Translations under genes and position numbers: made by a program | Assembly: GCA_036272735.1 (NCBI GenBank) | Contig: DATAYF010000315.1 | Coordinates: 1-6,608, forward strand | DNA: 6,608 nt | From: DATAYF01 sp036272735 | GTDB lineage: Bacteria > Chloroflexota > Ktedonobacteria > Ktedonobacterales > Ktedonobacteraceae | Reading direction: 5' to 3' | Notes under the pieces: model-generated | Database searches by the model: none | Seen by the model: only the letters and a program-made list of their open reading frames with translations | What the model was told of the DNA's origin: nothing | Shown here: piece after piece, positions 1-6,062 of the stretch | Layout: the number at the start of each line of letters is the position of its first letter | Position numbering within the stretch: the stretch's first letter is position 1

Positions 1-13
1 CTCACTATCAGGC

Positions 14-41
14 TTGACAACGAATGTTTTTTTATGGTAAT
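14..41 (+). promoter_or_regulatory. Candidate sigma-70-type promoter of the rha operon
   Basis: A perfect -35 hexamer TTGACA lies at 14-19. After a 16-base spacer, GGTAAT at 36-41 matches the -10 consensus at four of six positions. Transcription would begin near base 48 and give a leader of about 65 bases before rhaI. The region is AT-rich compared with the genes. The -10 match is modest, and the sequence left of base 1 is missing, so another promoter further upstream is possible. Confidence 0.45.
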
Positions 42-56
42 TACTTGAAACAGAAG

Positions 57-75
57 GAAAGCAAACGAAAGCAAA
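57..75 (+). repeat. Tandem 9-base direct repeat, candidate operator
   Basis: GAAAGCAAA occurs at 57-65 and again at 67-75, so the copies are spaced 10 bases apart, about one helical turn. They lie between the candidate promoter and the rhaI start, where a repressor of the operon could bind. Phased direct repeats are typical of sites bound by DeoR-type and some other sugar regulators. The regulator is not in the window, so its identity is unknown. Confidence 0.35.
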
Positions 76-87
76 GCGTCGACTTTA

Positions 88-95
88 TTTCGAAA
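88..95. promoter_or_regulatory. Short palindrome TTTCGAAA upstream of rhaI
   Basis: A perfect 8-base palindrome lies 20 bases before the rhaI start codon and 12 bases after the direct repeat. It could be part of the same operator, but a palindrome this short may arise by chance in AT-rich DNA. Confidence 0.2.
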
Positions 96-103
96 CAGCA
101 TTG

Positions 104-109
104 AAAGGA
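104..109 (+). promoter_or_regulatory. Ribosome binding site of rhaI
   Basis: AAAGGA ends six bases before the ATG at 116, which is good Shine-Dalgarno spacing. It supports the chosen start. Confidence 0.7.
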
Positions 110-115
110 TGACCG

Positions 116-1339
116 ATGGACGAACGACTTGCTTTTATTGATGCCACACTTACCCAGCAAGCTCGCACGCTTGACGAAGTGGTGAGCGCGATCCAACGTT
201 TTGCCATTGAAACCCCTTCCTGGGGCTATAGCAATTCCGGTACCCGTTTCAAGGTATTTCCCTGGCCTGGAGCCGCACGAACACTGCCGGAAAAATTAGC
301 CGATGCGGCCGAAGTGCAACGCTTTACCGGAGCCTGCCCTACGGTCGCCGTGCATATTCCCTGGGACAAGGTCGACGATTACGCCGCTATCAAGCAAGAG
401 GCCGAGCGTCTTGGTGTTCGTATCGGCGCGGTCAACCCCAATCTTTTCCAGGAGGATACCTATCGTCTGGGCAGTTTGTGCCATCATGATCCAACGGTGC
501 GACGCCAGGCCATCGATCACGTGCTGGAATGCGTTGAAATCGCCAAAACCGTTGCTTCGGACTGCATTAGTCTGTGGCTGGCCGATGGCACCAATTATGC
601 TGGTCAGGATGATTTGCGCGGTCGTCGTCGGCGATTACTCGACACCCTGCGCGCGATATACGCCGCGCTGCCGCCGGGGACGCGCCTGCTCATCGAGTAC
701 AAATTCTTCGAGCCAGCCTTCTATTCCACCGATCTCCCCGATTGGGGCACGTCTTTCCTGATGGCACAAAAACTCGGTCCACAGGCGGAAGTGCTGGTCG
801 ATACGGGCCATCATCCGCAGGGAACGAACATTGCTCAGATTGTGGCGCAGTTGTTGGATGAGGGCCGCCTGGGTGGTTTCCATTTCAATGATCGCAAATA
901 TGCCGACGATGATCTGATGGCAGGCTCGGTCAATCCCTTCGAGCTGTTCTGCATTTTCAACGAAATCATTGGCGCGGAGGCCGACGGTATCGAGAATACC
1001 CGGCGCATCGCCTACATGATCGATCAGTCGCACAACATCGAACCCAAAATCGAAGCCATGATCCAGAGCGTGCTCAACATCCAGATTGCCTATGCCAAAG
1101 CGCAGCTCGTTGATCGAGGCGCGTTGCGGCAGGCCCAGCAGGGAGGCGATGTGCTCGCCGCTTATCGTGTGCTTCAAGCGGCGTATGAAACCGATGTACG
1201 TCCACTACTGGCTGAGGTGCGCACGCGCCAGGGACTGGCTGCCGATCCCATCGCTGCTTTCCGAGCCAGTGGGTACAGCGAACGGGTAGCCCGCGAACGC
1301 CCGCCGGTCAGCGCGAGTAGCGGCTATCCAGGCGCGTAA
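116..1339 (+). CDS. rhaI: L-rhamnose isomerase, RhaI type
   Basis: The enzyme interconverts L-rhamnose and L-rhamnulose in the cytoplasm, the first step of rhamnose catabolism. The 407-residue protein is full length for the RhaI branch (Pseudomonas stutzeri and Gram-positive-type isomerases), which is distinct from E. coli RhaA. It is a xylose-isomerase-like TIM barrel. An N-terminal [14 protein letters not shown] block (residues 32-45) leads to H80 in VAVHIPW. Metal and catalytic residues can be read at E194 (LIEYK), D229 and H232 (VDTGHH), H256 (GFHFND), D264 and D266, and D303 (MIDQSH). The E194-D229 and D229-H256 spacings equal those I recall for the P. stutzeri metal site, and no key residue appears lost. 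The ATG at 116 has a well-placed AAAGGA. It is the first of three co-directional genes, and the pathway context (kinase, aldolase) makes rhamnose the likely substrate, although the family tolerates other sugars. Confidence 0.95.
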   Translation: MDERLAFIDATLTQQARTLDEVVSAIQRFAIETPSWGYSNSGTRFKVFPWPGAARTLPEKLADAAEVQRFTGACPTVAVHIPWDKVDDYAAIKQEAERLGVRIGAVNPNLFQEDTYRLGSLCHHDPTVRRQAIDHVLECVEIAKTVASDCISLWLADGTNYAGQDDLRGRRRRLLDTLRAIYAALPPGTRLLIEYKFFEPAFYSTDLPDWGTSFLMAQKLGPQAEVLVDTGHHPQGTNIAQIVAQLLDEGRLGGFHFNDRKYADDDLMAGSVNPFELFCIFNEIIGAEADGIENTRRIAYMIDQSHNIEPKIEAMIQSVLNIQIAYAKAQLVDRGALRQAQQGGDVLAAYRVLQAAYETDVRPLLAEVRTRQGLAADPIAAFRASGYSERVARERPPVSASSGYPGA

Positions 1340-1386
1340 AGCTCGTGCACTCCATTTACACAATGACTATAGGATAGAAAGAATAC

Positions 1387-3477
1387 ATGACGAACATGAC
1401 TGACTCGACAACGCTGGCGCAACTGGTCGCACGCTCACGCAAGCTCGGCGCGGATCGCTCTATTTGTAATTGGGGTGGCGGCAATACTTCAGCCAAAGCA
1501 GACGAGGTCGACTTTCGCGGGCGCCCAACGCGCGTGCTCTGGGTGAAAGGCTCGGGATCGGACCTGGGCAACTGTACCACGGCCTCGTTTACCGGACTGT
1601 ACCTGGACGACGTGCAACCGCTCATCGAACGGGAACGCATGAGCGATACCGCGATGGTCGATTACCTGGCACATTGTTTCTTCCAGCCTGGGCGGCCGCG
1701 CCCATCGATTGAAACGCTGCTACATGGCTTTTTGCCGTTCACGCATATCGATCATACGCATGCCGATGCCACCAACTATTTCGCCTGCGCCGCACAGGGA
1801 GAAGAACTGGCACGAGCGTGCTTCGGCTCGGCCCTCACCTGGATTCCCTATCGTCGTCCAGGTTTTGCGCTGGCACGCGAAGTCGCGCTGGCGGTGCGTG
1901 CCAACCCGGACACGAAGCTGGTCATTCTCGCCAAACACGGCTTGATTACCTGGGGCGAGAGCGACGAGGAGTGCCTTGCCTCGACGTTGCACACCATCGC
2001 CCAGGCACGTGACTACGTCGAGAAACGCATTGCCCACCAGGGCCGCAGCGTCTTTGGTGGATTGCGCGTCACAACGCCGCCCCAGCAGCAGCGCCACACC
2101 ATCGCCGCTCAAATCGCGCCATTGTTGCGTGGTCTTGTCTCAGCAAATCAGCACGCGGTGCTGCGCTTCGAGGAGAACGAGGCGGTGCTGACCTTTGCTG
2201 GCAGCGCGCACGCGCCACGCTTGACGCAGATCGGCGCGGCCTGCCCTGATCACCTCATCCATACGAAGCCCTGGCCCCTGCTCGTGGATTGGACCCCTGA
2301 GCAAGATATCACAACGCTCGCCGACATACTCAAGGCGGGTGTTACAGCCTATATTGCCAAATACCAGCGCTACCTGGACGAGCACCAGCAACTCGATCTC
2401 GATCCTGACGCCGACGAATCCGTGCTACGCAGCGCTGAAGCTACAATTAACCTGTATCCACGCGTGATCTTGATCCCTGGTGTTGGGATGTTCACTACCG
2501 GGAAAGACGTAGCGCAGGCTGATGTATCGGCACAACTTTATCAGCGGGCGCTTGCCGTCATGCGTGGCGCGGAGTCCTGTGGGGGCTTCATCTCGCTGAC
2601 CGAGGCAGAAAGTTACGCCGTTGAGTACTGGCCGTTGGAGCAATACAAGTTGCAACTCGCGCCGCCCGAACGCGAGTTCGCCCGCCACGTCGTGCTGGTA
2701 ACGGGTGCGGCGGGCGGTATTGGCTCGGCCATCTGCCAACGCGTCGCACGTGATGGTGCACACATTATTGCGACAGACATCGACCTGCTGGGAGCCGAGC
2801 GCGTGGCCGCGTCGCTTAACGAGCGTTTCGGTGCTGGTCGCGCCATTGCTGTACGCATGGACGTGACAAACGAAGATAGCGTGATCACCGCCTTTGCTAC
2901 AGCGACGTTGGCCTTTGGTGGCCTCGATATGATCGTCAACAACGCTGGCCTGGCGTCAAGCGCCTCCATCACAGAGACAAGCATGGCGGAATGGAATAAG
3001 AACTGGAACGTGCTGGCTACGGGCTACTTCCTGGTGGCACGTGAAGGCTTCAAGCTCTTGCAAAAGCAGGGCCGTGGTGGCAACCTCGTCTTCGTCGCCA
3101 GTAAAAATGCCCTCGTGGCTGGCAAGAATGCCTCGGCGTACTCAACGGCCAAAGCCGCCGAAGCACACCTGGCGCGCTGCTTAGCAGAAGATGGCGGGCA
3201 GTTTGGTATTCGCGTCAACACTGTCAACCCTGATGCCGTGCTGTCGGGTTCGCGCATCTGGCAAGGCTCCTGGCGCGAGGAGCGGGCCGCGACGTATGGC
3301 GTTGCGCCAGAGCAGTTGGAGGAAGTGTACCGGAAACGCACGACCCTGGGCGTTAACATTCTGCCGGAAGATATCGCCGAGGCCGTGGCATTCTTCGCCT
3401 CACCCACACGAGCGACCAAGAGCACCGGCAATATCCTCAACGTCGATGGTGGCATTGCAGCAGCGTATCCACGCTAA
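1387..3477 (+). CDS. rhaD: Bifunctional rhamnulose-1-phosphate aldolase / L-lactaldehyde dehydrogenase (RhaD, RhaEW)
   Basis: This 696-residue cytoplasmic fusion matches the usual size of the family (YuxG of Bacillus, RhaEW of Chloroflexus). Residues about 8-240 form a class II aldolase domain with a phosphate-binding region (GGGNTS at 30-35, KGSGSD at 54-59), E109 as the likely catalytic acid/base, and zinc ligands H123, H125 and H184. Residues about 240-430 link the domains. Residues about 433-696 are a short-chain dehydrogenase with TGAAGGIG (439-446), D464 favouring NAD, NNAG (518-521) and the tetrad N541, S572, Y585, K589. The aldolase gives DHAP and L-lactaldehyde; by homology to characterised members the dehydrogenase half oxidises lactaldehyde to L-lactate. 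It starts 47 bases after rhaI with only a weak AGGA (1371-1374) 12 bases upstream; M4 is an alternative start. Both active sites look intact. Confidence 0.95.
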   Translation: MTNMTDSTTLAQLVARSRKLGADRSICNWGGGNTSAKADEVDFRGRPTRVLWVKGSGSDLGNCTTASFTGLYLDDVQPLIERERMSDTAMVDYLAHCFFQPGRPRPSIETLLHGFLPFTHIDHTHADATNYFACAAQGEELARACFGSALTWIPYRRPGFALAREVALAVRANPDTKLVILAKHGLITWGESDEECLASTLHTIAQARDYVEKRIAHQGRSVFGGLRVTTPPQQQRHTIAAQIAPLLRGLVSANQHAVLRFEENEAVLTFAGSAHAPRLTQIGAACPDHLIHTKPWPLLVDWTPEQDITTLADILKAGVTAYIAKYQRYLDEHQQLDLDPDADESVLRSAEATINLYPRVILIPGVGMFTTGKDVAQADVSAQLYQRALAVMRGAESCGGFISLTEAESYAVEYWPLEQYKLQLAPPEREFARHVVLVTGAAGGIGSAICQRVARDGAHIIATDIDLLGAERVAASLNERFGAGRAIAVRMDVTNEDSVITAFATATLAFGGLDMIVNNAGLASSASITETSMAEWNKNWNVLATGYFLVAREGFKLLQKQGRGGNLVFVASKNALVAGKNASAYSTAKAAEAHLARCLAEDGGQFGIRVNTVNPDAVLSGSRIWQGSWREERAATYGVAPEQLEEVYRKRTTLGVNILPEDIAEAVAFFASPTRATKSTGNILNVDGGIAAAYPR

Positions 3478-3485
3478 CGACAAGC

Positions 3486-3492
3486 AGGAGGA
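3486..3492 (+). promoter_or_regulatory. Ribosome binding site of rhaB
   Basis: AGGAGGA sits in the 23-base gap after rhaD and ends eight bases before the ATG at 3501. It is the strongest Shine-Dalgarno sequence in the operon and fixes the rhaB start. Confidence 0.8.
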
Positions 3493-3500
3493 TTTGACCT

Positions 3501-4985
3501 ATGGCGACGCGCAATGTGGCGGCAGTTGATCTCGGTGCGGAAAGTGGACGAGTCATGCTAGCACGCTTTGATGGACGCCAGCTAAACATGGAAGAAATCT
3601 ACCGCTTTCCCAATCGCTTGGTTGTAATACGCGGTCAACGCTTCTGGAACATGCTTTCCCTATGGCAGGAGACGCTTACCGGATTACGCAAAGCACGCCA
3701 GGTCGCAGGATCGCTCGATAGTATCGGGGTCGATAGCTGGGCGGTCGACTACGGTCTGCTCGATAGGAGCGGCGCACTCATCGGGCAGCCTTTTCATTAT
3801 CGTGATCACCGTACAGATGGGGTGATGGAGCAGGTTTTTGCCACCATTCCGCGTGAGTTGCTCTATAGCCGAACCGGCATTCAGATGTTGCCGATCAATA
3901 CGCTTTTTCAACTATATGCGCACATCCAACGCCAAGCAGGGATCTTCGAGCAGGCACAGCGCTTGCTTATGATTCCTGACCTGCTGCATAACTGGCTCTG
4001 TGGCTCTGAAACAGGTGAACGCACAAACGCGACAACCACGCAGTGCTGGGACGCGCATACTGACCAATGGGCAAGCGACCTGCTTGATCAATTAGGCATC
4101 CCTTCCGCACCGTTGCCTACGGTCGTCGATGCTGGTACCGTCCTTGGCACGGTTTTACCAGAGTTGCGCAGCGATTTGGGGCACGTTCGCGTCATCGCGC
4201 CTGCGACGCATGATACTGGTGCGGCCATCGCAGCCACCCCAGTAGCAGCACCGTACGATTGGGCGTATATTAGTTCGGGAACCTGGTCGCTCGTTGGCAT
4301 GGAGTTGCAACAACCGTTGATCAGTGCGGAAACATTGGCAGCCAACTATACCAACGAAGGCGGCGTCTTTGGCACCACGCGTTTTCTCAAAAACGTGATG
4401 GGGCTGTGGCTCTTACAGGAGTGTTTACGCTGCTGGGCACGCGCCGGTGACGTGTGGAAGTATACAACCCTGCTAGCAGAAGTGGACGATGTCGCGCCTT
4501 TTGCCGCGCTGATCGATCCCGACGATGCACGCTTTCTTGCACCAGACGACATGCCTGCTGCGATCAACAGCTATCTCGTCGAGCACGGACAAGCCCCATT
4601 ACAGACGCCAGCAGCCTTTGCACGTTGCATTATGGAGAGCCTGGTTTTGCGTTATCATGAAGAACTACAGCATTTGCAGCAGTTCACCGGCGTCAATATC
4701 AAGGGTATCCATGTGCTTGGCGGTGGCTCACACAACGTGCGCATGAATCAATGGCTGGCCGATGCCAGCGAGACACCCGTGATCGCGGGTCCAGCCGAAG
4801 CGACGGCGCTGGGCAATGCGCTCATGCAACTGGTCGGTCTGAGTGAGGTGAGCACACTTGGCGAAGTACGCACACTGGCCCAGCGCGTCCACACGCAGCA
4901 CTATCTTCCAGATTCAGCCAGTCATGTGCAATGGCACGAGGCTGCGGCACGTTTCGCTTCGATTACCTCTGCACATGCAAAATAA
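3501..4985 (+). CDS. rhaB: Rhamnulokinase, FGGY carbohydrate kinase family
   Basis: The kinase phosphorylates L-rhamnulose with ATP to L-rhamnulose 1-phosphate, the substrate of the aldolase encoded just upstream. Its 494 residues fit the RhaB family. The two-domain FGGY fold is clear: an N-terminal phosphate-binding loop VDLGAESGRV (9-18), IGVDSWAVDYGLLD (75-88), a sugar-binding HYRDHRT (99-105), then HDTGAA (237-242) with D238 as the likely catalytic base (D237 in E. coli RhaB as I recall). The C-terminal domain has ISSGTWSLVG (257-266), NEGGVFGTTRFLKN (285-298) and the adenosine-binding HVLGGGSHN (404-412). The RhaB-specific wording of these motifs, together with its neighbours, separates it from xylulokinase and glycerol kinase. 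It is the last gene of the operon, and the final base of its TAA is the first base of the terminator stem. Confidence 0.95.
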   Translation: MATRNVAAVDLGAESGRVMLARFDGRQLNMEEIYRFPNRLVVIRGQRFWNMLSLWQETLTGLRKARQVAGSLDSIGVDSWAVDYGLLDRSGALIGQPFHYRDHRTDGVMEQVFATIPRELLYSRTGIQMLPINTLFQLYAHIQRQAGIFEQAQRLLMIPDLLHNWLCGSETGERTNATTTQCWDAHTDQWASDLLDQLGIPSAPLPTVVDAGTVLGTVLPELRSDLGHVRVIAPATHDTGAAIAATPVAAPYDWAYISSGTWSLVGMELQQPLISAETLAANYTNEGGVFGTTRFLKNVMGLWLLQECLRCWARAGDVWKYTTLLAEVDDVAPFAALIDPDDARFLAPDDMPAAINSYLVEHGQAPLQTPAAFARCIMESLVLRYHEELQHLQQFTGVNIKGIHVLGGGSHNVRMNQWLADASETPVIAGPAEATALGNALMQLVGLSEVSTLGEVRTLAQRVHTQHYLPDSASHVQWHEAAARFASITSAHAK

Positions 4986-5023
4986 AAGAACGAGGATGTG
5001 GCGTATGCACATCCTCGTTCTTT
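4985..5023. terminator. Bidirectional intrinsic terminator between convergent genes
   Basis: A perfect 16-bp inverted repeat (arms 4985-5000 and 5008-5023) encloses a 7-base loop. It begins at the last base of the rhaB stop codon and lies 15 bases beyond the stop of the minus-strand gene. Read on the minus strand, the stem is followed by TATTTT, a usable U-tract. On the plus strand the T residues are mostly within the stem and are followed by AAG. It should therefore stop minus-strand transcription better than the rha transcript, for which it can also act as a stabilising 3' hairpin. Confidence 0.85.
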
Positions 5024-5038
5024 AAGTATGACTTGAAA

Positions 5039-5815
5039 TTAGTTCTGTCCGCTAGGCTGCGGCCTCTTGTACTTCTTTTTGCGCTCAGAGACAAAGCTCT
5101 GCGGCTTGATCGTAAGATCCTGACGCTGGAAGGAGCCACTGGCATCGGTATTGATACCAGGATAGATCGGGCCATAGTTGTAGTGCCCGGTTTCCGCTGG
5201 CGATAAAGGTTTGCTAGCAAACAATGGTACACCTGTGACCTGTGGCAAGGCAAAATCTGGCGCTTCTTCGTAAAGATCATCAGGAATGTCACTCGCATGC
5301 ATAGCCCGCAGATCGCTTTCGCTCACCGCCAGGCACACGACATCGTCCACAATGTCGCTTTCGGTAACGCTCTGAGGAACATAAAACGCTGTCGCTGAAA
5401 AGTTACCACGGTCGACAAGGATATAATGCGGAAAGCGAGCCTGGACCAGACCAATCCAGTGCCCATCCTTATCAACAACATCTTGACCAATTTTAAAGCG
5501 CGATGGCAGAACAGACGTTTCACGATAGGGCACATATTGCTCCCGATGCGCCATAGGATTTTCCAGCGCCCAACCCAGGATACCAACCAACACAAATGGC
5601 GCTCCAATGATGGAAAGCCATGGGGCGTCTGGAATAAAGAGCACACCGGCAAGGGTCACCAAAATTGCCACACTTAAAAGAAGAGGCCATAGGCTTGGAT
5701 TTGGCAGATGGATATGCTGCTCCTTATGCCCCATATCCTCTGCTTCTTGATGAGTAGCAATGGACGTCTGAGCATCATCCATAGCTACACGTGTATCTTG
5801 AAGAGAACTATCCAT
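5039..5815 (-). CDS. Two-helix membrane protein with subunit-IV-like hairpin and PRC-barrel/DUF2171-like domain
   Basis: I cannot name a function for this 258-residue protein. Residues 1-40 are hydrophilic and acidic. Two hydrophobic segments follow (about 42-62 and 66-84), joined by a short IPDAPW turn, so both ends probably face the cytoplasm. The wording of the hairpin (HIHLPNPSLWPL, then a second helix ending WALENP) resembles the small cytochrome c oxidase subunit IV regions of Chloroflexota and Actinobacteria; this is a tentative resemblance. Residues about 107-168 look like a PRC-barrel/DUF2171 unit: KIGQDVVDKDGHWIGLV, a beta-rich stretch with YILVDRG, then FYVPQSV and VVCLAVSESDL. The tail is rich in Pro and Gly and ends in a basic KKKYKR segment. 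No oxidase genes are adjacent. The start is uncertain: ATG at 5815 has a GGAGGAG only 18 bases upstream, and in-frame ATGs occur at residues 12 and 28. Confidence 0.8.
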   Translation of the reverse strand: MDSSLQDTRVAMDDAQTSIATHQEAEDMGHKEQHIHLPNPSLWPLLLSVAILVTLAGVLFIPDAPWLSIIGAPFVLVGILGWALENPMAHREQYVPYRETSVLPSRFKIGQDVVDKDGHWIGLVQARFPHYILVDRGNFSATAFYVPQSVTESDIVDDVVCLAVSESDLRAMHASDIPDDLYEEAPDFALPQVTGVPLFASKPLSPAETGHYNYGPIYPGINTDASGSFQRQDLTIKPQSFVSERKKKYKRPQPSGQN

Positions 5816-5888
5816 ATAAGAAACGCGGTAAGGCTCCTCCCTGACGAGAGAGAAGAGAGGGAACCGCGCCCTCCTTTCTGATAGGCAT
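5808..5888 (-). CDS. Possible 26-codon leader ORF upstream of and overlapping the membrane-protein gene
   Basis: An ATG at 5888 opens a 26-codon frame (MPIRKEG at its start, RFLYG at its end) whose TAG at 5808-5810 lies just inside the downstream gene, overlapping its ATG by eight bases. Such an overlap allows translational coupling, which could explain how the downstream start works with its Shine-Dalgarno 18 bases away. AAGG lies a few bases upstream of this ATG. The peptide resembles no family I know and shows no run of a regulatory amino acid. It may be chance. Confidence 0.2.
   Translation of the reverse strand: MPIRKEGAVPSLLSRQGGALPRFLYG
5824..5868 (-). promoter_or_regulatory. Leader stem-loop that contains the likely ribosome binding site
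   Basis: CGCGGT (5824-5829) pairs with ACCGCG (5863-5868), and immediately inside on one side TCCCT (5838-5842) pairs with AGGGA (5858-5862). In the minus-strand transcript this makes a bulged hairpin just upstream of the membrane-protein start. The GGAGGAG at 5835-5841 lies partly in the inner stem and partly in the bulge, so folding could limit ribosome access. Confidence 0.35.
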
Positions 5889-5894
5889 ATGCCT
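5883..5894. repeat. 12-base perfect palindrome AGGCATATGCCT
   Basis: A perfect palindrome lies about 20 bases downstream of the predicted transcription start of the membrane-protein gene and contains the ATG of the possible leader ORF. Its position would suit a repressor operator, but no regulator is encoded nearby. Confidence 0.3.
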
Positions 5895-5919
5895 TACACA
5901 GATACGCGCACAGGCTTGC

Positions 5920-5928
5920 ATTATCTCA
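5920..5928 (-). promoter_or_regulatory. Candidate extended -10 promoter for the membrane-protein gene
   Basis: On the minus strand TGA is followed directly by GATAAT, an extended -10 element with five of six consensus bases (GATAAT at 5920-5925, TGA at 5926-5928). No good -35 hexamer sits 17 bases upstream, which extended -10 promoters can tolerate. Transcription would start near 5913 and give a leader of roughly 100 bases. Confidence 0.35.
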
Positions 5929-5953
5929 TTTGAAAAATATCCGCACGCGCTTG

Positions 5954-5978
5954 AGGACATGTTTCCCACAATTGTCCT
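5954..5978. repeat. Inverted repeat AGGACA-N13-TGTCCT upstream of the candidate promoter
   Basis: Six-base arms at 5954-5959 and 5973-5978 flank a 13-base AT-rich spacer, just upstream of where the -35 box of the membrane-protein promoter would lie. Its dimension suits a dimeric regulator. It could also be part of the end of the neighbouring mobile element, or chance. Confidence 0.2.
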
Positions 5979-6046
5979 GCTACAAGCATACCAAATATAG
6001 AGCCAGTGTGCAAGCTTTGACAAATTTTTCTTACCACAGAAAGCGG

Positions 6047-6062
6047 GCCCTTCCTTACGGGC
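6047..6062 (-). repeat. Small hairpin at the iscB stop codon
   Basis: GCCC (6047-6050) and GGGC (6059-6062) can pair around an 8-base loop that contains the iscB stop codon; GGGCCC at 6045-6050 is itself palindromic. IS200/IS605-type elements carry subterminal hairpins near the 3' end of their accessory gene, so this may mark that end. The stem is short. Confidence 0.25.

Larger units (their letters stand above)
5816..6054. other. Intergenic stretch between the IscB gene and the membrane-protein gene
   Basis: These 239 bases are AT-rich from about 5900 to 6040 and hold only the leader elements listed separately. A longer minus-strand frame crosses the stretch but overlaps the iscB 3' end in another frame and has no recognisable protein. 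One end of the IscB element should lie here, but I see no convincing conserved end or duplicated target. Confidence 0.5.

Noticed and set aside
635..1177. 180-codon minus-strand frame inside rhaI
   Set aside because: It lies wholly antisense to a clear enzyme gene and shows no recognisable family. Long antisense frames are expected in GC-rich coding DNA.
1355..1386. Possible internal promoter between rhaI and rhaD (TTTACA at 1355-1360)
   Set aside because: The -35-like hexamer is good, but no acceptable -10 lies 15-19 bases downstream, and the short gap favours cotranscription.
3024..3455. 143-codon minus-strand frame inside rhaD
   Set aside because: It is antisense to the dehydrogenase domain, is rich in Arg, Ser and Ala as expected of a shadow frame, and has no own ribosome binding site that I can see.
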